Origin: Citrus sinensis
Lineage: Eukaryota > Streptophyta > Magnoliopsida > Sapindales > Rutaceae
Length of the DNA stretch: 64,000 bases
NCBI RefSeq assembly: GCF_022201045.2
Contig: NC_068557.1
Location: 5,766,001-5,830,000 of the forward strand
Direction: 5' to 3'
Shown: positions 45,685 to 56,116 of the stretch, piece by piece
Layout: every line of letters starts with the position of its first letter
Position numbering within the stretch: the first letter of the stretch is position 1
The notes under the pieces: generated by a model
The model's database searches: none
What the model saw: only the letters and a program-made list of their open reading frames with translations
What the model was told of the DNA's origin: nothing
Program-made: the position numbers and the translations under genes

Positions 45685-47460
45685 ACTCTTTGTATGAATA
45701 GAATGTGTGATGAAATTTTGAGAAACAGTAAGGATTTGATGGAGCAACCGTATTTCGTTCCTTTCGTTGCTGCATGGCTTATGTTTTATGTCCTACAACA
45801 GCATGAAATCTCATCTATTCATCTGGTTTATGTTTCTGGTGGACAGTCTGTGCTGGGAGCTAACAGCAATGAAGCAATACGGGAATCCAAACACGCAAAG
45901 TAAACAAAAATGTTGTAAGTTTAACATTAGTTAGGATTTATTCATCTTAACCTATACGAAAAGTCTTTGCATTTTGCCAAAAATCATATCTGATAGTTGA
46001 GAGCTTTGTAAATTAGTGATAAAAGGAATATCTCAAAGCATGTATTGTGGTGTATATTTTCTCACTCTTTTAAAAAATACATATAAATAATAAAATATGA
46101 TTGTTTTTCATTAATTGCATTCTTCCATATCTGTAAGATTGTGAAGTTTGATGTCTCTGCCCTTTATGGTTTCATGAGGTATAAAATGGTCACGAGTAAT
46201 TTGCTACTGTGCTCTTTTTTCCTTTTTCTTTCCAGTTTTTGTCATGCAATTCCCCCCCCCCCCCCCCCCCCTCCTCCTCCCAACCCCAAAAGTGCTCTAA
46301 AAGATTCACTTCATTGTCCTCTTTCTTTTCGGCCTAGTTTATTTTCTAAAATTTTCTAAGGCTTTTATGAATATGACTTCTTGTAAGGTGAATCTGGATG
46401 AATGGTGAGAACAAAAAGAATCTTGTAGTTAGGTTCAATTTCTCGATGATGAACATGGAGTCGACAAATGGAACAAGGAAAATTATTTAACAGTACCTTA
46501 TGAATTAATAATCTTTTATCCAAAGAGATCAAAGAGTGGTCCTTTGGAAGATACACTCGAAAGTTCAATGCAATGGCTTAAGTCACACGGCTCACGTCCT
46601 GCATGTGATCTTAACAATTGGAACGGGCTTAGCCTTAGATTTACTGCCTTGATCCATTTCAGTCTTAATGGAAATTACTTTTTTTATTTTCATTTCTTCC
46701 GAATCAAACGTCAAACTTTGCATATAATTGTTTATTAGACACGCTAAAATGGCTAAAATAATTAAAGATATTTGCATTATCAAACACGAAATTTTCACAT
46801 GACTTTATTGTTATTCATTTAGCCTAATAGCATCCAAACCCCATCCACATCTATGTTAGCGAGGTTTAAACTTAGATCATCTTTATTTATATTTTTTCTT
46901 AACGTGCAAAATTAATTACTTTGAATTTTAAAAATTGATCATATGGACTGTGTTGTTGTTAGAATCTTCATCTCAAGAAAGATGTGGAAATTGAAATACA
47001 ATTTTTAGCTAAACCGTTAACTATTCTTAGTCAAATGATTAACTCACATGTATTGCGAGCAAGAAAATCACATAAATGATTTGCATGTGATATAAATTTT
47101 GTCAGTTTGTCCCGCTTGCAATCCTCATGCACCTATGGAAATGAATTTCTACCCATTTTCTAGTTGCTTTTTTTTTAAGGATTGTATTGACAAAGGGACG
47201 TTATTAGCCTTGTATACTGTCTGATTTAAACGTATTAATTTATTTTATTATTTTTTTTAACTACCAATTAGTGGGTCTCAAAAAGACAAGAGTTATATTT
47301 CATTACTTTTTCTCAAAAAATTAGAAAGTAAAAACAATTAAAAGGTCATTGCATTTTATAGACAAATGACCGAATATAAAGTATAAAAATAATTACTCAC
47401 CCCTCATAGGTTGAATTTTTGTAATTTAATTATAAATTTTAATGACAATATATATATGGG
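45685..47460. other. 3' flank of GT14 gene and gene-free DNA
   Basis: Positions 45685-45950 look like 3' UTR. A run of 20 C lies at 46252-46271. No further gene is supported; short open frames have no family resemblance. Confidence 0.4.
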
Positions 47461-47465
47461 CTCTG

Positions 47466-47593
47466 TTCCAATCCGGGATTCCCGGATTGGAATAGTGTCC
47501 GGAAATCATTTGGGGGCCGTTGGATTGAAATCTAACGGCCCCCAAATATTTTTTTCTTGGCTGCACGTGGTGGAGTCCACCATGTGCAGCCAA
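47466..47593. other. Three consecutive near-perfect hairpins
   Basis: Hairpin 1 at 47466-47492: perfect 13-bp arms (TTCCAATCCGGGA) around one base. Hairpin 2 at 47508-47547: 19-bp arms with one mismatch (ATTTGGGGGCCGTT and so on), two-base loop. Hairpin 3 at 47557-47593: 18-bp arms with one mismatch (TTGGCTGCACGTGGTGGA), one-base centre. All are far more GC-rich than their surroundings. No open frame or transposon ends enclose them clearly. Confidence 0.85.
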
Positions 47594-47822
47594 TGTTACA
47601 TCCAAAGGCCCATGATAATGAGACCCCATCAATCTTAAGGGCTTAATCAATTTCTATGACACGTAAAAGACACGACTTTGGACACGCAATTAGAATTATA
47701 AATTCACAATGACCGTTCGATTCCTTCCATTCACCGGCACCAACAATAAATCGAGCTACTTCCGCAATAAAAATGCTTCATGTTTCCACGACATTCCATA
47801 TTCGCATGGTCTTGTCTCTCCC

Positions 47823-48245
47823 TAGAGATGGCAAAACCCCGGGCCGGGTCCGGGTATTGCCATGACCGGACTCTGCCCGGATGCAACCGGTCTGGGTCCG
47901 GGTTCGGGCAGGATTTTAATCCGGGTACCCAGATTTTATATTTTTTAATATTTTATGTGTATATATTTTTTATTTTTTGGTAATTTTATAAGTTTTAAAT
48001 TTATTTCAATAAAATTTGACATAAAAATATAAACTTTAAGTGTTTAAAACTTTATATATGTATAATAAATAAGTCAAATAAATATAAAATATTTAAAATA
48101 ATATATATTTTATAATTTTTTTAAATAAAATCTGGGTTCCGGATTTATCATGTGATGCCCAAGACCGACCCGGTTTCATACCCGGGCCGGATAACGCCCG
48201 GGTACGGTCCGGGTTCGGACCGGACGGGTATTTTTGCCATCTCTA
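47823..48245. mobile_element. GC-rich-ended hAT MITE
   Basis: 423 bp flanked by exact 8-bp copies of TCTCTCCC (47815-47822 and 48246-48253). The inverted ends TAGAGATGGCAAAA and TAGAGATGGCAAAAAT are nearly identical. Both subterminal parts are full of CCGGGTCCGGGT-type motifs, and the centre is AT-rich. Same design as the element at 37570. Confidence 0.93.
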
Positions 48246-48253
48246 TCTCTCCC

Positions 48254-49526
48254 CTGAATTCCCGATCCATTAAACAAGAGCACATGAATTTTGACTACCA
48301 TCAATACGGGTCCTTGTTCATAAATACTTCATAATTACTCGAAAATGAACCTTGAACACAGGTTTATGGTCAAGAAAATAAAAAATATCAAGGGCTGAAC
48401 TATTGAAGCTTTATCACAAATTAATGCACGGACTCGTCTTTCATATCGACATTAGATTATTTTTAATGGGATAATCTTTAGTTGAGTCTTTATCGTTTAT
48501 AGCATTAAAAAATAATAATAATCAAAGGCCATAAGTTTGTAAAATGAATGAACTAATAAGTTCCTTTAAATTCAAATTTATATAATTGAAGTCCTCAATT
48601 TAATTTATTCGTTACAAAAGTTAGCGAAAATATTAACTTAAATGTAAAAAAATAATTGCACCGCTATATTTTGTGATTTAAATTATAATTTAAACTTTGT
48701 GCATTAATTTTTTTAATTCTAACCGACTATTTAGAGCCTATTTAGTAATGTTATAACTTTTAAATAATTATTATTAATTATGCTGCACAAATAATCAGAT
48801 TTGAAGAGAACCAACTAAATATTTGATAAAATTTATTTACTATATATGTATAATTTTTTATATGTGTATATCTAATAATTAATAACAAAAATAAATTATT
48901 TTATTTTGTTAATTGTATTATCTTATTTTTTTATCTCAATATAATAAAAATAATAATGATTTCTTTAAATTTAATAACTTTATTTTCTAGCTTAATAAGA
49001 CTAATTTTCAATTTTTTTAATATATAATATAAATATATATATGAAATAAATATAAAACTGATTCTTAAAATCAAAATTTGAAAATATACTCTTCATTGCT
49101 TTATGAAATCTCTTATACAATGGGGTGACTTAGCAAAAAGTGATTTAAAAAATATTTAACATTAAAATTAGCTTTCAACTTTTCAAAAATATTTTTAAAT
49201 CTCTTAGAATCAATCTTAAACACAGCCCTCATTAGTTTGAGAAATAGAAAATAGAATTTTACAACAAATAAAATCTTTGGTAAATTTTTATAAATTGATT
49301 CAAATATAAAGAGCACAATTAAAATACATAATAATTATGACTCTTGGAATTAAACATTGAAATTTAATTCTCATAATATTTATAAGTCTTGGAATTAGAC
49401 ATCAAAATTTAAATTTTCATACACATTATTCCATCACATCTATAAAATATTATGATTTTTATATTAAGTAGCGTATGAATTGAATTTTATTATTAGAAAA
49501 GTAGTTATTCATTTTGAAAATAAAAA
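48254..49526. other. AT-rich gene-free DNA
   Basis: No gene, clean inverted ends or tandem repeat recognised. Confidence 0.4.
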
Positions 49527-49529
49527 TAA

Positions 49530-49708
49530 GAGTAATGATAGACATCTTAAATTTTTTTATCCCAAGTTCCAGCCCAAATGATATATTATTCATTAATTGG
49601 TTGGTAATTCTTTATAAGATCCAAATGAATTAATTATATTATTCTCACCAATCAATTAATGAATGCCATGTCATTTGAGATAGTTTTTTGGGATATGTAG
49701 CACTACTC
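49530..49708. mobile_element. Small MITE with TAA target duplication
   Basis: 179 bp between TAA copies (49527-49529 and 49709-49711). Ends GAGTA(A/G)TG(A/C)TA(G/C) are inverted. Further in, ATCCCAA, CAAATGA and ATTCATTAATTG(G/A)TTGGT pair across the whole element, so it could fold into one long imperfect hairpin. Confidence 0.75.
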
Positions 49709-50609
49709 TAAGGTAACGTTTACATTTTAGATTAGAGTAAAAATCTTGGGATTGAAAGTGTAGAGTGGAAGTGGAAGCATGTTGTTTACTTACTTTAGAA
49801 TGGAAATATGGAATCGAAATCAGAATTCAGTTTATATGTTTACTTTATCTTGTATTGGGAGTAAATTGTTTTAAATTATAGTTTTACTCTTATTTAAAGA
49901 ATTGTAGTTTTTAATTACAAAATTAATAAAATGTATATTTGAAAAATAAATATTTATTTTATTATATTTGTAAATTATAATAATTATTAATATTCTTAAT
50001 TATGCAAATCACAATTTTTTTTTAATTTTAATTTTAGTTATGTAAACTAAAAATTATTGATAAGAGCAACAAAAATGAAACATTATTATTAATAATATAG
50101 TACAAAATTAATATTTTATTAAAATAAAATATTTATTAATATTATTATCATTATTATTATTAAATAAATATAATACTATTATTTTTAAATAAATATAGTA
50201 ATATTATATTTTCAAATAAAAATAGTATATAGTAATATTATTAATTCTTTATGAATATAATAGTATTATTTAAAGTAATTTTAACTTAGAATCAATGTAA
50301 ATTATTATTTTTAACTAAATATAATAATATTATATTTAAATAAGTTTAAAATTATTATTTTTTAATAAATGTAATTTATAAAATAATATAGTAATATTCT
50401 TTAAATAAATATGATAGTATTTATTTTATTAGATATAATTATATTAAATTTAATAAAATAAGGGGTAAAAAAAAGAAAAAAGAGGTAAGACTCCCACCTC
50501 CCTTCGTGGGAGTGGGAATTTCACTCCTTACTCAAAAAATGGATAGAACCCATGGAGTGAGATTCTCATTTTTCTCTTAAAATATGTAAGCAAACATTAA
50601 GGTGGGAGG

Positions 50610-52105
50610 CAATGGCGGTGCCAGAAATTTAATGTAGCAAGGGCTAAGTTTAAATAATAACGTAATTAAAAAATAGTCAACAAGTAACAAATAGTAAAAT
50701 AAAAATTCTTTAATTTATTCAATTCAATACATTTATAATTGACTTCTACTTGTTTCCTTATGTTAAAAAGATTAAAGAATAATTTTATAAGGGAAATTAT
50801 CAGCCATATACCCTTAAATGACATTAGTATCAAACGTGTTACAATACTTTTTAAGTGTATCACTCGTATACCCTAAGTTGACAAAACACTTATGCCGTCC
50901 ACCGATCCGTTAACTGCCGTTTGCGAGCGCTGACATCATAAGGGTAATCTAGTCTTTTTTTAAAAACTACATGGCATCCCATTTACATAGTAAAAGACGA
51001 CATGTCATATGATATATTTTGATAAAAATGACATATCATCCCATTTATCGGATAATTTCTTAATAATTGCTAAAAAAAAAGCTACTTTACAACCGAATCT
51101 ACTCCTCCAAAATTTAACCTAAATTATTGAAGATCTACTCCTCCAAGCTCCAACTTGAATTTTTTATGGTATAATATGTATAATTGTAAATAATATGTTG
51201 TTAATAATTTTTTATGGTATAAGATAGATATTTTTTATGGATAATTGTTAATAATATGTACCATTAATAATTCATATTTTTTTAATAAAAAAATGTATTG
51301 TTAACAACAAAATAAAAAAAAATGTGTATTGAAAATTTACATTAATTTTCAAGGCAAATTTATTTTTTTACCTCATTTTGAGTTTAAAGGGTAAAATAGT
51401 CATTTTGCTCAAATTCTGTTAAGTTTTTAACGGTAGTAAACGAAAAGGTGGACGCCAAAACTCTTTTGTCAACTTAGGGTATACGAGTGGTATAAGCGAA
51501 AAGTGTTGTAGCACGTTTGATACTGGTGTCATTTAAGGGTATAAGGTTGATAATTTCCCATTTTATAATCAATAATACAAATATAAATCTTTTTCTATAT
51601 ATACAACAATAATATCACTCAAGTATTGATCTCTCATGTGATTTCACAAAATTCATAGTTGAAAATGCAGTTTTTACTATAGTTATGACAACTAATAAAT
51701 CCAATAAATAAATTAATGAATATAATTTATCATTTTTAGTATCAACTATTTTTCATGCTAGCTTACCACTCCCTTTCAATTTTACAAATTTGCTATCAGA
51801 ACCCACTTCTATATTGCAAATATCAAGTTGAATTTTAAGTGCCATAAGATTCATTGAAGAAAATTATTTGAATAAACTCAATAAGGTGAAATAGTTTTAG
51901 GCCCGAGGAGCTTAACAATAATAAGGTTTCTTTGTGGGTTGAAAATGTAAAAATAAGTACTTAATATTTTGATTACTTTTAAATTTTAGCAGTACTTTTG
52001 TGATAAATTAAATTAAAAGTGGGACAACTACCTAATTAAATGTATAATTTTTTAAAAGTGAAGGCGGGCTTCAGTCCCCCCAATCTTAATGTGGCACCGC
52101 CACTG
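50610..52105. mobile_element. hAT element containing a nested Mutator MITE
   Basis: 1496 bp between exact 8-bp copies of GTGGGAGG (50602-50609 and 52106-52113). The inverted ends are CAATGGCGGTGCCA and CAGTGGCGGTGCCA, a widespread plant hAT form (CAGTGGCGGAGCCA-like). About 770 bp of its length is a later Mutator MITE; its own part is about 727 bp with no transposase. Confidence 0.93.
50791..51559. mobile_element. Mutator-type MITE nested in the hAT
   Basis: 769 bp between exact 9-bp copies of ATTTTATAA (50782-50790 and 51560-51568). Long inverted repeats begin GGGAAATTATCA and include TATACCCTTAAATGACA, AGTTGACAAAA and a GTCCACC/GGTGGAC pair. It shares end sequence and block order with the MITE at 16268-16684, so they are one family of different lengths. 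Confidence 0.92.
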
Positions 52106-52858
52106 GTGGGAGGAATCTATAATCCTAAACTCCACTCCATACAATAAATAAACATAACATAAAAATAAAAATATGTAAATTAATTAAATGTAAACTAACA
52201 AACACCATAACAATTCCACAATCAATCAAACCCTTCTAGTTGCTATCACCAAGTTATTAATACATTTGATGATACAAAAAAAAAAAAAAACCTTCCATCA
52301 GTTACAAATTTAAACTTGTTCAGTTGATGAAGTGATATTGCTTACCTGCACACCATCAAGATCAATAGTTGTTAACTTCACTAATGGAAAGTAGCATGAA
52401 GTGGCAAGAAAAATGATGACTCTCCATTAATGCACCATACCTTAAATAATGTGAACAAAAAAAAAATCTCAATGCCCAGCAATGAATAATAGTTCTATCG
52501 CATACCTATTTTCCCCATTTTTTTCAAGCTAATTAACCATGCCCAATAATCATAAAATCATAATAATACATTATTTAGACCGTCTCTCGCCACACACTAA
52601 AATTTCAAAACATTACTCAATCGTTAATTTATTTGACATTTTTAATTTTGTTTCTCAAATATAATTTTCACACCCATAAACCCAGTTCAAGTAATTGTTA
52701 AACGCAGGTCAATCACACAATTAAAGTATGATTCTTCTCCAACAAACCTAACCACCGATAGACAAACAATTTTGCAGCAATCCTCGGGCACCTTTATTTC
52801 AACGGTTACTTGGCAGTTAATTAGTTGCGACCCCCAAGTGAACGCAATAGTTTCACCG

Positions 52859-53149
52859 CACGTGTACTAACGGATACTCACGCGTCTCCTGACTTTTTCT
52901 CTACGTGGCAAATTCTCATTAGTCGTCGTGGGTAGTTGGAGCCCAACGGTTTCTAGACACTCAAACAGTCAAACTTTATTTAATCCCCGCGTCATTTCAT
53001 TAAAAAAATTTGCAGTCCTCGAGAACGTTTTTCTTGCTCGTCAAGTCTTACACGTGGCAAATGACTAGCCCTCCACATTTCACTTTTTCGTTTTTACTTT
53101 TACTTGGAAATTGGTCGGTGGATCGTTGCATCAGAAGCCAACACGTGGC
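52859..53149. promoter_or_regulatory. Cluster of ACGTG (G-box/ABRE-like) motifs
   Basis: CACGTG at 52859-52864, TACGTGGC at 52902-52909, CACGTGGC at 53051-53058 and CACGTGGC at 53142-53149. ACGTGGC is the core bound by ABF/AREB-type bZIP factors in ABA-responsive promoters. It lies about 3 kb upstream of raffinose synthase with no gene between, so distal regulation is possible but unproven. Confidence 0.4.
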
Positions 53150-53159
53150 AGTAGTCGGC

Positions 53160-55990
53160 TATCCACCCCCAACTTGACGCTGTTTATTTTACCAAAAGAT
53201 TTTATTTGTACCTTTTGGCCTTTTAAAATTATACAGCGAGGTACAATACTTGGCAAATAACTAGAGGCCGGAGCTCGTACTTGGCCCACGAGTATAATTG
53301 GACGTGCGATAGAGGCCCACACGCTTTGAATAAAAGAATATTACTTTTTAATCCTTTTTCTTTATTTTAATGTGCTTTGGCTTTGACGGAGGGGACCATC
53401 CATACTCATTACCCAAATTTCGGTGTGTTTACTAAAGAGGTTTAAGAAATCTCGTGTGCGTGATCACCATCTAAATCTAACCATATCTCACTTTGACGAC
53501 AACCTTTCATTTGATGGACATTTTGGTAATTGAACTCGTGCAAATGACCTAAGTTGCCCTTTTGTGAATTTTCCTTGGCTAACTTTTACTACCGAATTCT
53601 GTACCATACCAATTGTATAATAACTTAAATACGCACTACTAATTATGTTGGGGATTGCGATAAATGAAATATACATACAATATTACAACAGATTTATTAT
53701 ACAATTTTTTTTTCCTTTTTTTTTGGTTCGCTAGAATAGACATAGTTGTTATTATTGTCACGGTACCATCCAAAAGTTAGAATTTTATAAAAAGGAAAAA
53801 GCAATTTATTCTTTTATTCCTATTCTTTATATATTTTCCTTGATTTTGGTATAGAAAACACGAAGTAGTGGCTAGTAGTATATGTTGTTGGATTGGATTC
53901 ACTCATTATTATTGTAGATTTTATAGCATAAAAACAAAAGATACCACATAACCCTTCTTCTTTTTTTCGGTGGGGGGGCTTTATTTGCTTCCCTCATGCG
54001 ATGTGGCGTGTTCTTGTTGATTCTTGAATGGAATTTTTCTCATATAATGCATGCTCCCAATTGGCCGAAAAGGAGAGGAAAAAAAAAGAGTAGTGGTTAA
54101 AAATAAAACCAAAAACGTGAAAAGGAATTAAGCAAGGAAATTTAAATGAGATAAAGGGTCCGAAATCCAAATCTTCACGTAAAGAATCATAGATCAGCAC
54201 TTTCTGAATTTATGTATCCAATTATTTAAAGAAATTAAACTAAGATATCTATTTGTTGATCCTTGGAAATCAGCAAATGGAATCATCATCACAACTATTT
54301 ATTCATTATTTCTTTTTTTGTAAGTCAATAAATGTTATTAACTACAAAATAATAATAATAATAATAATAATAATAAGAGAAGGGAATATCCTAAGTGCAA
54401 TCTTAATCAAGAAATTATTCAAGTAATTAGCATTAGTCACACTTAGTAACTACTGTTTCCGTAAGATGGGCATGTAGATATTTTACAATCTTTTTTATTT
54501 TTCAATGCAAAACTTTCATTTGGCCAATTAAAATTCACCACGTATTCCATTTTATATATAGGATTGGACCCCCGTCAATAATAGTATTTCAGGTAATTAA
54601 GAGACTTAATTTTTTTCCTTCATAATTCATAAAACTTGAAGTTTGAAGCCGACTTAACAGGAATTATTAAGGAAAGTAAATTTTAAAAAAACTTTCGCTT
54701 AAAGAATTGTGGGAGTCATAATTAATGCCTATCGAATTTTGTTAATGAAGACCCTAGAAAGCCTCAACAATTTGACCGCCCTTATTATCAAGGGCGCACC
54801 GCACACGTCTTAATCTCACCCACCGTTGATTCCTCACAACATGTAAAAAGTAACCAATTGATCTTGGATACCCTATCCCATGCATTTTTCTGAGAATTTA
54901 TTGATTCCAAGAACTTGAAAGACTTGATATGAAATGTGTAGATTGAAAATGACCATGGGAACATCGATAGATTCATTCATTCAAATTTCAGAAAAAGACA
55001 AGATCAGGAAAACCAATTAAGAGTATTTTAATCCAGAACGAATTTCTATTAGTAAATTGATATATCCCCCAAACTCAAACTTTTAAAATTTTCAATAATA
55101 ATAACTATATAAGTAATGATAGAGATATAAATTTGTGCATGTGTAATATATCAATACGTTATTGATAAGATAAAAATACAAAATTTATTATAATAATTTA
55201 TAAAATAGGTTTGTGTAAAAATAATTCAACCAATAGTGTATTGCAGAAAATAATAATAATAATAATAATAAGTTTATAAAATTAGGTATTCACGAGAAAT
55301 TAGAATTGATTTAGTCTATCACCATCGAATGTATCTATTTCAATTTTTTTCTTGGTTTAACATAATTCATTTTCAAGTATTGGATTGGAGACAACAAGGC
55401 AAATTAATTTAATACTGTAGGGTCATTCAGTGGGCACAATATTTTAATTTGTATATCACTACATGTAGACTCACATTTAATTAATTTCCTAAAAGAACAT
55501 GTGGCCATAACTAATTCGTCAAACCTAATTTTGTGGAGTCTTGAATCTTGATGTCACATTCATCCCTTTTGAGACCCCACAAACCTCAAAGGATTTAAAT
55601 TTCATGTTTGTGTGGCACAAATAAAAACTAATATATTATTATATAATATATGATAATAAATAATATTAGCAATGGATAATGTTAAATAATTAAAATTTCA
55701 CTTTTTCCACTCTCTCGCTAGACTGACCCGGTTTGAAAAGATCTTATTGTTCAAACCAACCGCCACATCTTTTAAAACGACAATGTTTAAGAAGCACCCA
55801 CCCCACCTTCCTCTCAAAATTTCTACCTCATGGCATAGCCTATAAATACAACACTTCCCATTTACATGAGGCAGCAAAAACAGCAAGTTTAAGATTTCAT
55901 TAACACAAAATCAAAGCCTACAATCTAGTAGTTTTCAAAAGCACCATCACACTGATATTATTTTGATACCATTTTCCTTTTCAGCCACCT
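53160..55990. other. Gene-free upstream region of raffinose synthase
   Basis: AT-rich with two (AAT)n tracts near 54350-54375 and 55250-55271. No gene recognised. The last few hundred bases likely hold the RFS promoter. Confidence 0.4.
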
Positions 55991-56001
55991 TCGAACATTC
56001 T

Positions 56002-56010
56002 CTATATAAA
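56002..56010 (+). promoter_or_regulatory. Likely TATA box of raffinose synthase
   Basis: CTATATAAA about 107 bp before the ATG, followed by a pyrimidine-rich leader (CTTCTCTTATTCACTCAC). A second TATAAATA lies near 55842. Confidence 0.55.
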
Positions 56011-56116
56011 CCAACCTTCTCTTATTCACTCACATTCATTACCACACAAAAGCTTTTTTACGAAAACACAGATCTCAAACTTATTCTTTGATTTGCTTTT
56101 TTTCTTGTTCTCAAAA

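Larger units (their letters stand above)
49712..52170. mobile_element. Possible AT-rich Tourist-like element, interrupted
   Basis: After the preceding MITE the sequence GGTAACGTTTACATTTTAG begins an AT-rich tract with GGAATGGAAATATGGAATC-type phrases. Similar inverted phrases (AATGTTTGCTTAC; GTGGGAGTGGGAA) occur near 50480-50600, and GGAGTGGAGTTTAGG (inverted) lies past the hAT insertion near 52130. This suggests an older element split by the hAT. No clean target duplication was found. Confidence 0.3.

Noticed and set aside
47466..47593. Hairpins as a microRNA precursor or CRISPR-like repeats
   Set aside because: Loops of one or two bases and three unrelated arms do not fit a miRNA fold; no direct repeats with spacers, and the host is a plant.
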